Assembly (NCBI GenBank): GCA_009885955.1
Contig: VFJS01000083.1
Location: 1 to 55,883, forward strand
DNA length: 55,883 bases
Direction: 5' to 3'
DNA from: Spirochaetia bacterium
GTDB lineage: Bacteria > Spirochaetota > UBA4802 > UBA5550
Shown here in pieces: positions 26,225-33,674 of this stretch. Each line of letters opens with the position of its first letter. Position 1 is the first letter of the stretch. The notes under the pieces are model-generated. The model was not told the DNA's origin and did no database searches. It saw only the letters and a program-made list of their open reading frames with translations. Both the position numbers and the translations under genes were made by a program.

Positions 26225-27149
26225 AAGCCCTCTCTTTGCTTTTTTCTACAAGTGGACTTTTTATTTTTAATAATTCTGAAACTACCACATCTGATAATGA
26301 TTTGAGAACATCAGATAAATGTTCATATCCATTGTAGTCGATAAAATAAGGTATTAATGAAATATTATAAGTATTTGATAAATTAGTTTTTTTTATCATA
26401 AATTTTGATTTACAGTCAATAGTTACACTTTCAAATGAAAAATGCTTTTTTGTTGAACCATTATTATTTGCTCTTGCAATAGTTTGTAGTATCTCAGTAT
26501 CTGTTAAGCTACATCCAAAAAAAATTACATTATAATTGATAAAAATATTCTCTAAAAAATCCATTAGATTACTGTTTTTTTCTAAATAGGCATCGTTATA
26601 ATTTTTTTGAGTAAATACCCATGATTCTGGTTTATCTACTCTACCATGTATATAAGTGAGTTTCTTCTTTATTCCGAAGTTTGGATTTATTGCTATTTGA
26701 GTATCTTGAATCCCAAGAGTTTCTTCTAAACCTTTATCAATATTTGTTTGAATTATAAAATTTTGTGTATTATTTGCTAATGCTAAATTACTAAATTCTT
26801 GATAAATTTCCGGGGTAGACTCTTTTTTACATTTCTCGAAGATTTTTTGGAGAATATTTTTGAACAGGTCTTTAGAAATATTATATAAATAACTAATAGA
26901 TTCAATATTATCTTTTTTTTCTAATGCTTCTTTAATATTAAAATTAAAGCGTACCTTCCAATCTTCAATTTGTTCTCTTTGATTCCAAAACTCCATAATC
27001 AATGAATTTTTCAATTCATACCACAATGGATATCCTGCGAGTTTTGATACTCCAGCACCAAGAAATATACATGTACCATTCACTAAAGCAGAAATAATTT
27101 CTTGATGTTCATATGGATTAAATTGCGGAATATTGTTTTTATAAATCAA
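26214..27149 (-). CDS. SIR2-like NAD-binding protein (SIR2_2 type)
   Basis: The product is 311 residues. SIR2 landmarks are FLGAGVSKLAGYP at 29-41 (NAD-binding GAG), TNID at 135-138 and YIHGRVD at 167-172 with the catalytic-type histidine H168. FGCSLTDTEI corresponds to the later SIR2 GxSxxD segment. No macro or SLOG domain and no APAZ or HerA partner are visible. The likely start is a TTG at 27149: an in-frame stop lies 15 bases upstream and no ATG is available before the domain. Bacterial SIR2 defence proteins degrade NAD on infection. Its stop codon lies inside the TIR gene start, so the two are one unit. Confidence 0.8.
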   Translation of the reverse strand: MIYKNNIPQFNPYEHQEIISALVNGTCIFLGAGVSKLAGYPLWYELKNSLIMEFWNQREQIEDWKVRFNFNIKEALEKKDNIESISYLYNISKDLFKNILQKIFEKCKKESTPEIYQEFSNLALANNTQNFIIQTNIDKGLEETLGIQDTQIAINPNFGIKKKLTYIHGRVDKPESWVFTQKNYNDAYLEKNSNLMDFLENIFINYNVIFFGCSLTDTEILQTIARANNNGSTKKHFSFESVTIDCKSKFMIKKTNLSNTYNISLIPYFIDYNGYEHLSDVLKSLSDVVVSELLKIKSPLVEKSKERAYVE

Positions 27150-27280
27150 ATTTTTTTTATATTATTATTTTAAAATCATCGTTTGAAAAGTTATAAACAT
27201 TCATTCCATCTCCTCAACCCCATATATCTCCTCAGCATCATCTCATCTCTCTTTTACAAATAGATTGTCGAAAGCATTTA
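27150..27280. other. Intergenic gap before the SIR2 gene
   Basis: A gap of 131 bases separates the protease stop from the SIR2 start. It is CT-rich on the + strand (so purine-rich on the coding strand) with no clear terminator, so read-through from the restriction enzyme operon is possible. Confidence 0.4.
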
Positions 27281-27754
27281 CTAATCGCATATTACAATTG
27301 AACCATCAGGTCCGTTATATGTTAAATGCCAATGTTGGAGAATATCTCTTCCGATTAAACAAGGAAAACCCTTAATTTCACATGAGATAATAGGAATTTC
27401 TTTGCCGGTTCCCCATGGGAAAATAATGAATCCAAAAAAAACAGGTCTATCCTGCTCATTATGCACTGACGTCACTTTTTGATAACCTGTATGGACTAAA
27501 TTCAACTGTTCCGCAACGGCTGGACTTATCACGCTGCTGCTCGCTCCGGTATCTATTAGGGCCTTGGTTTTATATGCCGGAATATTTTCATTATTTTCTC
27601 TCAGCTTTTCCTGGACGGATTTGGGATGCGTTATCGTAACATCGATAAATGCCCCCATTTTAGTTAAAATGATTGATGGAGGTATATTGATAATTCGTTC
27701 CTGGCCTTCTTTGCTAACTTTTGATTGACCGCCGTATCTGTAAGTATTAATCAT
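27281..27754 (-). CDS. Retropepsin-like aspartic protease
   Basis: A 157-residue protein with the single aspartic-protease motif ALIDTGASSSVIS (DTGA at residues 68-71) and the later hydrophobic-hydrophobic-glycine LIGRDIL about 80 residues on. That is the one-domain retropepsin arrangement, active as a dimer. The start ATG overlaps the stop of the DUF5678 gene by four bases (ATGA at 27751-27754). The pairing of these two small proteins, and their place between a restriction enzyme and the SIR2-TIR genes, hints at a regulated protease, but no substrate is known. Confidence 0.8.
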   Translation of the reverse strand: MINTYRYGGQSKVSKEGQERIINIPPSIILTKMGAFIDVTITHPKSVQEKLRENNENIPAYKTKALIDTGASSSVISPAVAEQLNLVHTGYQKVTSVHNEQDRPVFFGFIIFPWGTGKEIPIISCEIKGFPCLIGRDILQHWHLTYNGPDGSIVICD

Positions 27755-27990
27755 AATATCGCTTCCATTACAAAATTTACCGGTTGAGTGGATGTAATGT
27801 AATAGACCAAAAAATCCTCTTCCAAACCGAAAAGTCTTACACCTTCTTCTGCCGCTGTCTCGTATGTGTCATAGGAGTTTATTATCTTCTCTTCAAATAC
27901 CAATAGATATTTATTGTTGTATTCTTTGAGAAGTGTATCTTTGTTTTTATCGATAAAATCGATATTTTTGGATAAATTTTTTACTGTCAT
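27751..27990 (-). CDS. DUF5678-like small protein
   Basis: A 79-residue soluble protein. The order DKNKDTLLKEYNNKYLLVFE, then INSYDTYETAAEEG and FLVYYIT matches the small DUF5678 family, whose members commonly sit next to a retropepsin-like protease gene. It starts 58 bases after the restriction enzyme gene and overlaps the protease gene by four bases, so it is probably the protease's dedicated partner. It could be an inhibitor or a substrate; this is an inference. Confidence 0.7.
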   Translation of the reverse strand: MTVKNLSKNIDFIDKNKDTLLKEYNNKYLLVFEEKIINSYDTYETAAEEGVRLFGLEEDFLVYYITSTQPVNFVMEAIL

Positions 27991-28048
27991 AAATTATCTC
28001 CTCTAATCAATTGATGTATCCCATAACTAATGTACAAAAAAATTATAT

Positions 28049-31015
28049 TCATTTCAAATAAATCCTCTCCACTAACTCATCAATCTTCTTCTCCAGAAAA
28101 TCCGCATCAGCCTGTTTCTTCTCATCTTTTTTCAGAATTAAAATTTGCTTCACCAGCTCTTCGATTTTTTTGGATAACTCAAATTTTTCTTTTTCTGTTT
28201 CATCGGGAATATATATTGGTAGTTTTTCTAAATACTGGCGGTTGCATGACCAGAACCCTCCACGGAAGGGAGTTGATATTTTTGAGAGGTATTTGCTTAA
28301 AATTTTTGAATTTAAAAGGCCAAGGATATAATGGATAAGATGTCTGTATTCTTTTTTCAGAATGACTCCTCCAACATCGACATTATCAAGGCACCATTCA
28401 CCATTTTCATCATATATAGCTTGTATTTCCTGAACGAGGCGAGGGACACAGATTTTTGATTTATTTTGAATAGCCATATTTTTTAAATATACGAACCCAT
28501 ACCATTTCTCACCTTTCATTTTTCCATTTTCACGATTTTCAAGAATTTTTTTATTATTATATAAATATTCCCATGTCTTTGGTGCATCTGATTCAAAAAT
28601 TTTTTTTGATATAAGTATCGGTTTTTCATTTTCAATAGAATATGGGAAAATAACATACTGACGGTTTGTTGGAGTGCCATATTTTTTTACATCAACCCCT
28701 GAAATGATATGACGAAGAAAACTTTTCTCAAGCTCAATTTCTTTATACAGTGATTTTGAAAAAAGACGGTAATATTTTTTAGTTTCTGAAATATAATCCA
28801 GAATATAAGCCTTATCTGCGCTTGTTTGAATTCCTACGAAAATATTATCACAAAGAGAGCCAAGATTCGGGTGTTTCACAAATTTATCAAGAAATGCGAT
28901 ATCTTCAGATCCATGTAGTGCCCAAGGTGATGAGTTGAGACGGGATGATTCAATTCGTGAAAAAGTAATATTCATTTCATCATCAGAACATTCGGAATAT
29001 TTAAAGTCTTTATTGGATGCTTTTGTTAAAAATAAAAGGGAGGTGTACGTAGATGACCCTTTAAATATTTGATAGTCTTTAAAATTTACAATTTGTGTAA
29101 CATGATTGTTTTTTGATAATATTTCTCTTATTGGTTCTCCATATTCCTGCTGCATAAACTTATTCGGCAGAATCATCCCGAAAATTCCATCTTCATTGAG
29201 GAGGGAAAGTCCCTTCTCAATAAAAAGAACATAAATGTCGAAATTCCCCTTACTGCCCGATGAAAATATTTTTTTGTAAAGAGCGGCCTCTTCTGGATAC
29301 CAGAGGTTCATCTCCTGGATCCGAATATAGGGTGGATTCCCGATTACGCAATCAAAGCCTTCTTTTTGGTCGAATATATTGCCGAAGCCATGTACCTCAT
29401 CCTTCCAGTCAAAGGGAGTTATTGTTTTATTGCCGAACATAGCTTGTTCATAAAGATCATTCCTGGTTATTAATGAATTCCCGCATTTAATATTATTGGA
29501 GAGGTCGGGCAGCACATGCCCCTTCATGAATATAAGAGACTGCCCCTCATAAAAGCCGTGTTCAAGGAGTTTAAGGTATAAGCTCATCACGGCGACTTCC
29601 GAAGCCTCTCTGTCTATGTCAACGCCAAAGATGTTATTAATGAGAATTTCCCCTTTTTTCGCCAGCGTCAGCCGGACTTCTTCATCGCCGGTCTCAAAAA
29701 AATCATCCTTATATTTTTTATTCTTTTTATTTTCGGAATAAAATTTTTCGTAGTGTTTTATAATATAATCATAGGCTCCTATTAAAAAACTCCCGGAGCC
29801 ACAGGCAGGATCAAGGATTTTAATATTTATGATCTCCTCAGGTGTAAGTCCGTCAATTAATTTTCCTACGGTGTTCCTGACTATATAATCAACAATATAC
29901 TGCGGTGTATAATAAACTCCGCCAGCGTGGCGCACCTCCGGTTTTTCCTCAACCTTCGCCTGGTGATTTTCCGTGAGCCTGATTTTTGAGCCTAGAAATT
30001 TTTCATATATTCTTCCCAGAATTTCCGGCTCAATGACGTCAAATTGAAAAGGGGATTCGGGATAGCACATGGATTTAATCATGTCTTTGATTGTTTTATC
30101 ATCTACCTCAAGCTCTTCACTGAAATGTTTTTTGAATAAAATTCCATTATATTCCCTGTCAAGTTCTGAGAATATGGGAATCAGGCCGGCGTAAATATTC
30201 TCCTTTAACCTTGCGATGTTTAATAACCGGTCTTCAGGCTGAATATTCCTGTCTTCGAGGTTACGGATAAAAATCAATCTGTCTAATATTCGCTGCACTG
30301 ATTCGTTTATTTCATTGACCGAAAGATTTTTATTCCTAATGGCGATATTTCTCGCAAGCGTTTCCCGCCAGGAAACTATATCTTTTAAAAATTCATCGTC
30401 AAGAGTTCTGGTGGCTTTGCTGATTTTACCGCGAAGAATTTCGAGGCTACCGGACTCCACAGCTTCTTTTGAAAATGTACCATAGAGTAAATCCCATTTT
30501 TCAATAAATTTATCGTAAGTAAGATCGAATTCCTTAATCAATCCCTGCATTGGATTATTAAACACCGGGCGTTGAAGCGAATTAAATACTCTGAATTCCT
30601 GAAAATCGGTAATAACAACTATTGGAGCCCGACCATTCGTTGAAAAGGCATACCTTTTTGCCTGGTATACCGGGGCGCTGTCGGTTAAGGAAACCCAGGG
30701 AGCTTTCGCTTCCACGAAAAATTTGAGTTTCCCTTTTAATCGGAAAGCATAATCCGGTTTCTTTGTGCTGGAATTATCCTTTTGCGAATATTCCCGGTGC
30801 ACATCCCACAGGTATCGTTTAATGCCTGTTTGCTCGAATTCCCAGCCCAGCGCCTTGAAGAATGGATCGATAAACCTGTTCCTTGTTTCAGTCTCCTGGA
30901 ATGATTTATCCAGATACATCTTTTCATTTTTTTGAAAGTCCGCGACCTTCTGTTCAACCAGTTCTTTCCCTTCGTTATAATTCACGATTTTTCCTTGCTT
31001 GTAAGAATGAAACAA
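28049..31015 (-). CDS. Eco57I-type (type IIG-like) restriction-modification enzyme
   Basis: A 988-residue fusion. The N-terminus holds a PD-(D/E)XK nuclease: D88 in KKPDYAF, then VEAK with E102 and K104. The central part is the N6-adenine methyltransferase: ILDPACGSGSFLIGAY near residue 400 (motif I) and CVIGNPPYIRIQ near 560 (motif IV NPPY). The last ~350 residues, ending in the helical LSKKIEELVKQILILK, resemble the TaqI-like target-recognition domain. One polypeptide therefore cuts, methylates and recognises DNA, and no separate specificity subunit is needed. It is the first gene of the minus-strand defence island. The recognition sequence is not predictable from here. Confidence 0.9.
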   Translation of the reverse strand: MFHSYKQGKIVNYNEGKELVEQKVADFQKNEKMYLDKSFQETETRNRFIDPFFKALGWEFEQTGIKRYLWDVHREYSQKDNSSTKKPDYAFRLKGKLKFFVEAKAPWVSLTDSAPVYQAKRYAFSTNGRAPIVVITDFQEFRVFNSLQRPVFNNPMQGLIKEFDLTYDKFIEKWDLLYGTFSKEAVESGSLEILRGKISKATRTLDDEFLKDIVSWRETLARNIAIRNKNLSVNEINESVQRILDRLIFIRNLEDRNIQPEDRLLNIARLKENIYAGLIPIFSELDREYNGILFKKHFSEELEVDDKTIKDMIKSMCYPESPFQFDVIEPEILGRIYEKFLGSKIRLTENHQAKVEEKPEVRHAGGVYYTPQYIVDYIVRNTVGKLIDGLTPEEIINIKILDPACGSGSFLIGAYDYIIKHYEKFYSENKKNKKYKDDFFETGDEEVRLTLAKKGEILINNIFGVDIDREASEVAVMSLYLKLLEHGFYEGQSLIFMKGHVLPDLSNNIKCGNSLITRNDLYEQAMFGNKTITPFDWKDEVHGFGNIFDQKEGFDCVIGNPPYIRIQEMNLWYPEEAALYKKIFSSGSKGNFDIYVLFIEKGLSLLNEDGIFGMILPNKFMQQEYGEPIREILSKNNHVTQIVNFKDYQIFKGSSTYTSLLFLTKASNKDFKYSECSDDEMNITFSRIESSRLNSSPWALHGSEDIAFLDKFVKHPNLGSLCDNIFVGIQTSADKAYILDYISETKKYYRLFSKSLYKEIELEKSFLRHIISGVDVKKYGTPTNRQYVIFPYSIENEKPILISKKIFESDAPKTWEYLYNNKKILENRENGKMKGEKWYGFVYLKNMAIQNKSKICVPRLVQEIQAIYDENGEWCLDNVDVGGVILKKEYRHLIHYILGLLNSKILSKYLSKISTPFRGGFWSCNRQYLEKLPIYIPDETEKEKFELSKKIEELVKQILILKKDEKKQADADFLEKKIDELVERIYLK

Positions 31016-31471
31016 TTTCTTCTTGTATAAAAATAAATTTCAATTACTTTTTTGTAGGTCACAGGAAACTGGGTTTTAATGATTATACCATATCAACCGT
31101 CGGTCTAACTAATTAAGATTAAATATTCGAGGTTATCTAAAAAATGTTTCTGATACGTTTCAACCTGACTTATATTTAACAGAGATTTTTGATAATACAA
31201 TTAAATGACTCATTCCGGAATGTTAGGAAATCGTATATACTATATACTTTTTATTAACATAAAATGCCCTCACCCCCATCCCCTCTTATTGAATAAGATT
31301 GATAATATGTCAAATCCACCCCTCTCCCTATTTCGGGAGAGGGGACAGGGGTGAGGGCATGGAGTTTAAAAAAAATTATTATATTTTCCCAACAATACGG
31401 AAAGACTCAATGATATTATTATACCATGGTTTCCTGGGATACAAAGAAGAATACATTGTCCTGTATCCGGT
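31016..31471. other. Intergenic region with dispersed hairpin repeat
   Basis: It includes the promoter region of the restriction enzyme, an AT-rich run, the palindrome ATTCCGGAAT near 31212, and the long inverted repeat described at 31208-31360. Open frames here are artefacts of the repeat. Confidence 0.5.
31208..31360 (+). repeat. Composite hairpin repeat, left of map (copy 1)
   Basis: The unit starts with TCATTCCGGAATGTT (31210-31224) and ends with an inverted structure: ATGCCCTCACCCCC (31264) pairing with GGGGTGAGGGCAT (31348-31360), and inside it CCCTCTCCC / GGGAGAGGG around TATTTC. The same arrangement recurs at 32523-32795, on the other side of the methionine aminopeptidase gene and in the same orientation. 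Such CCCTCACCC hairpins are common mobile-type repeats in environmental genomes. Confidence 0.6.
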
Positions 31472-32425
31472 CTATCCCGTGAGGACTTCAACTCCCGTTT
31501 CAGTAACCCGTACCGTATGCTCCCACTGGGCCGAGAGCTTCCCGTCAACGGTTACCGCGGTCCAGTTGTCGATAAGGAGCCTGGAGCCGTGCTTGCCGGC
31601 GTTGATCATGGGCTCAATGGTGAAGACCATATTGGGGAGCATCATTATCCCCCTGCTTTTTCCGCTGTAATGGTGAATATGCGGCTCTTCGTGAAAAAGG
31701 AGGCCTATGCCGTGGCCCCCATAGTCCCTGACCACGGAAAAGCCGTTCATGCTGGCATGCTTTTCTATGGCATTGCCGATTTCCGAGATATCGCGGCCAG
31801 GCATCACCTGCTCAATGCCTATAGAGAGGCATTCCTTTGCAACCCGCACAAGCTTCCCCGACTCTTCGGAAGGATTTCCCATGAAAAACATCCTGCCTGA
31901 ATCTCCGTAATAACCTCCAAGAATGGTTGTCACATCAACATTTACGATATCACCGTTTTTTAACACGGTATCGTCCGGTATTCCGTGGCATATGACATCA
32001 TTTATTGATGTGCAGACGCTTTTTGGAAAACCGTTATAATTCAATGGAGCCGGCACAGCGCCATGACTTACGATATATTCATGCACCCATTCATTTATCT
32101 CATTCGTGGTTATGCCAGGCTTTATTCTCTTCTCCACCATGTCGAGAATTTCCTTTGTGAGGCTGCAGCTTTTCCTTATGCCTTCGATCTGTTTTTCCGT
32201 CTTGATTGTAATCCCATGGGTGAGGGAGAGGGGCTGCTTAGCGTCACGGGAGGAGATCAAATCGGATTCGAGATGGCATTTTTTATATTTAAGCCCGCTT
32301 CCACACCAGCATACACTGTTTCTTGTCAAGCCCTTCACGATAGATCCCCATATAAAATAATATTCATTATTTCTAAAATCCGTCCCATTGTCAAGCATAT
32401 ACTTTATTTTAGATTCCCCCTGCAT
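31472..32425 (-). CDS. map: Type I methionine aminopeptidase with SEC-C zinc-binding N-terminus
   Basis: A protein of about 310-326 residues. The N-terminal extension holds a SEC-C motif, CWCGSGLKYKKCH (four zinc ligands), which may help binding to the ribosome or to partners. The catalytic part is complete for a metallo-aminopeptidase: NVDVTTILGGYYGDSGRMF with two aspartates, GGHGIG with the histidine, TIEPM and QWEHTV with two glutamates. It removes the initiator methionine from new proteins. No good ribosome binding site settles the start: ATGs at 32425 and 32398 and a TTG at 32452 are all possible. The gene is flanked by two repeat copies, suggesting past rearrangement. Confidence 0.9.
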   Translation of the reverse strand: MQGESKIKYMLDNGTDFRNNEYYFIWGSIVKGLTRNSVCWCGSGLKYKKCHLESDLISSRDAKQPLSLTHGITIKTEKQIEGIRKSCSLTKEILDMVEKRIKPGITTNEINEWVHEYIVSHGAVPAPLNYNGFPKSVCTSINDVICHGIPDDTVLKNGDIVNVDVTTILGGYYGDSGRMFFMGNPSEESGKLVRVAKECLSIGIEQVMPGRDISEIGNAIEKHASMNGFSVVRDYGGHGIGLLFHEEPHIHHYSGKSRGIMMLPNMVFTIEPMINAGKHGSRLLIDNWTAVTVDGKLSAQWEHTVRVTETGVEVLTG

Positions 32426-32452
32426 GGGAATGACTTTGCATCTGCGAACCAA

Positions 32453-32880
32453 TCGTTCATTACAAAAGAATTAAAAATTCTGAAAATTTAATTTCACACA
32501 AATTATAATAATAAAAAATATGGGTCATTCCGGAATGTTGGGAAACAAGAATCTTCCATTCTAATAAATCTGATGCCCTCACCCGCGCTCCGCGCACCCT
32601 CTCCCAGTAGGGCGAGGGTTTATATATCTTTAATACCTTGCAATAATTATCTTTTCAAAAAACATTTATCAATATAACATTTTTATCCTAAATAAGTGGC
32701 ATCAAGCGGTCATATAATTATATGTTTTCAAGAAATTATAAATGTAACAAACACCCCTCTCCCTATTTCGGGAGAGGGGCCGGGGGTGAGGGCATCAATA
32801 TCTGTAAATCCCAAGATTCCTGAACGAGCATTAAAAAATATTGGAGGATTGTACAGCTGCATGCCGGTTACGATATTATT
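32453..32880. other. Intergenic region with dispersed hairpin repeat
   Basis: The gap contains the map promoter on the left and repeat copy 2 in the middle. I see no gene. The centre of copy 2 (32615-32750) is unrelated AT-rich DNA. Confidence 0.5.
32523..32795 (+). repeat. Composite hairpin repeat, right of map (copy 2)
   Basis: It opens with TCATTCCGGAATGTT (32525-32539), has TGATGCCCTCACCC at 32571-32584 and ends with CCCTCTCCCTATTTCGGGAG followed by GGTGAGGGCATCA near 32795. The two CCCTCACCC / GGGTGAGGG arms are separated by about 190 bases instead of the ~60 in copy 1, so this copy may have gained an insert or is made of two units. Confidence 0.55.
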
Positions 32881-33222
32881 CTAATGCTGAAAATCTATGA
32901 TATGTTCATCAGAGTAGGTCACAATATTTTTCAGAAAAATATAGCTGTCAAGATCGATATTGACGAATTTTACAGCCAGGCCATCCTGGGATGATCTCAA
33001 AATTGAACCGTGCAATTTCAGGGAGATATCTGTAGTTGAGCCTGAGAGGTTGATATCCACCTCCACATCGGTTCCCTCATCGAGCTTTTCCGTGGTTATG
33101 ATAAAAACTCCCTTCAGGCTCAGGTCTTTAATTCCGCCCTGCAGTTGAAAGTCCTTTTTCTTTAACGTCGCGCTGGTTTTAAAAGGGACCCTGCTGATAT
33201 TTCGTTTTTCCTGATCTTTCAT
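32881..33222 (-). CDS. PilZ-domain protein
   Basis: A 113-residue single-domain protein. The c-di-GMP contact motif RxxxR is present as R7-NIS-R11 and the second motif as IKDLSLKGVFI (D/NxSxxG). Both are the residues that clamp c-di-GMP in PilZ proteins. It is probably a small effector that changes partner activity in response to c-di-GMP, for example in motility or exopolysaccharide production. It is transcribed alone, away from any flagellar gene in this window. Confidence 0.85.
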   Translation of the reverse strand: MKDQEKRNISRVPFKTSATLKKKDFQLQGGIKDLSLKGVFIITTEKLDEGTDVEVDINLSGSTTDISLKLHGSILRSSQDGLAVKFVNIDLDSYIFLKNIVTYSDEHIIDFQH

Positions 33223-33333
33223 GGCGATAGCCTTTTATTTATTTGGATTAATATTAATATATATCATCCCTGTTCTTACGCAACAACTTTTTTTCAATAA
33301 ATGGGAAAAGATTGTAAATAGTGAATTTTTTTC
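33223..33333. other. Intergenic region between divergent PilZ and trp genes
   Basis: The first part of the 452-base gap between PilZ and trpE. It is AT-rich, with the PilZ promoter on the left. The rest of the gap holds the trp promoter with tandem operators and a folded leader, listed separately. Confidence 0.45.
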
Positions 33334-33388
33334 TTGACAAAATATGGGTGTTCTTATCAATAGAAACATGTTCTTATTTATAGAAACA
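33334..33388 (+). promoter_or_regulatory. Likely trp operon promoter with tandem 20-bp operators
   Basis: TTGACA at 33334-33339 is followed by two directly adjacent 20-bp imperfect palindromes, TGTTCTTATCAATAGAAACA (33349-33368) and TGTTCTTATTTATAGAAACA (33369-33388). The first covers the expected -10 region (about 33357-33362, TCAATA). Tandem sites overlapping the -10 box indicate repression by a dimeric regulator. About 300 bases of leader separate this from trpE, so a different transcript start cannot be excluded. Confidence 0.45.
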
Positions 33389-33467
33389 TAGGATGATATA
33401 AAATCACTCCTCACTTATAAGGTTTATTTCAACCAACAAAAGTGTAAGAAAGGGGGATTAGGGGATG

Positions 33468-33535
33468 TTAGAGATATGGGGATAAAAAATGGCATACTTA
33501 AAATCATATGTGCCATTTCTGAATGATCTCTCTAA
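33468..33535 (+). promoter_or_regulatory. Nested hairpin in the trp leader
   Basis: An outer stem, TTAGAGA (33468-33474) with TCTCTAA (33529-33535), encloses an inner stem, AAATGGCA (33488-33495) with TGCCATTT (33511-33518). A G-rich block (GGGGGAT near 33453) can pair further out with ATCCCCC near 33581. No tryptophan-codon leader peptide and no T-box GGTGG element are visible, and there is no U-run right after the stem. It could be a leader structure or a relic of a small mobile repeat. Confidence 0.4.
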
Positions 33536-33674
33536 TTTATTGTTAAGCATTATTGCATTTTTTCATCTCCTTATCTCGACTATCCCCCTATCTCCAATTT
33601 TTTAACACATATGTGTAGGTAGAATTAAGCATATCAGAAGGAGAGGAAAAAGGTCAGCACCCAAGGAAAAAAAT

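Noticed and set aside
22535-27149. Assignment of the SIR2-TIR pair to classical Thoeris
   Set aside because: The SIR2 protein has no macro or SLOG domain and the TIR is fused to a giant helical array, unlike ThsA/ThsB.
33468-33606. trp leader hairpins as an intrinsic terminator
   Set aside because: The stems are not followed by a U-run in the + direction and could equally be a relic of a small repeat.
33389-33674. T-box or Trp-codon attenuator ahead of trpE
   Set aside because: There is no GGTGG T-box bulge, no leader peptide with tandem Trp codons and no stem followed by a U-run.
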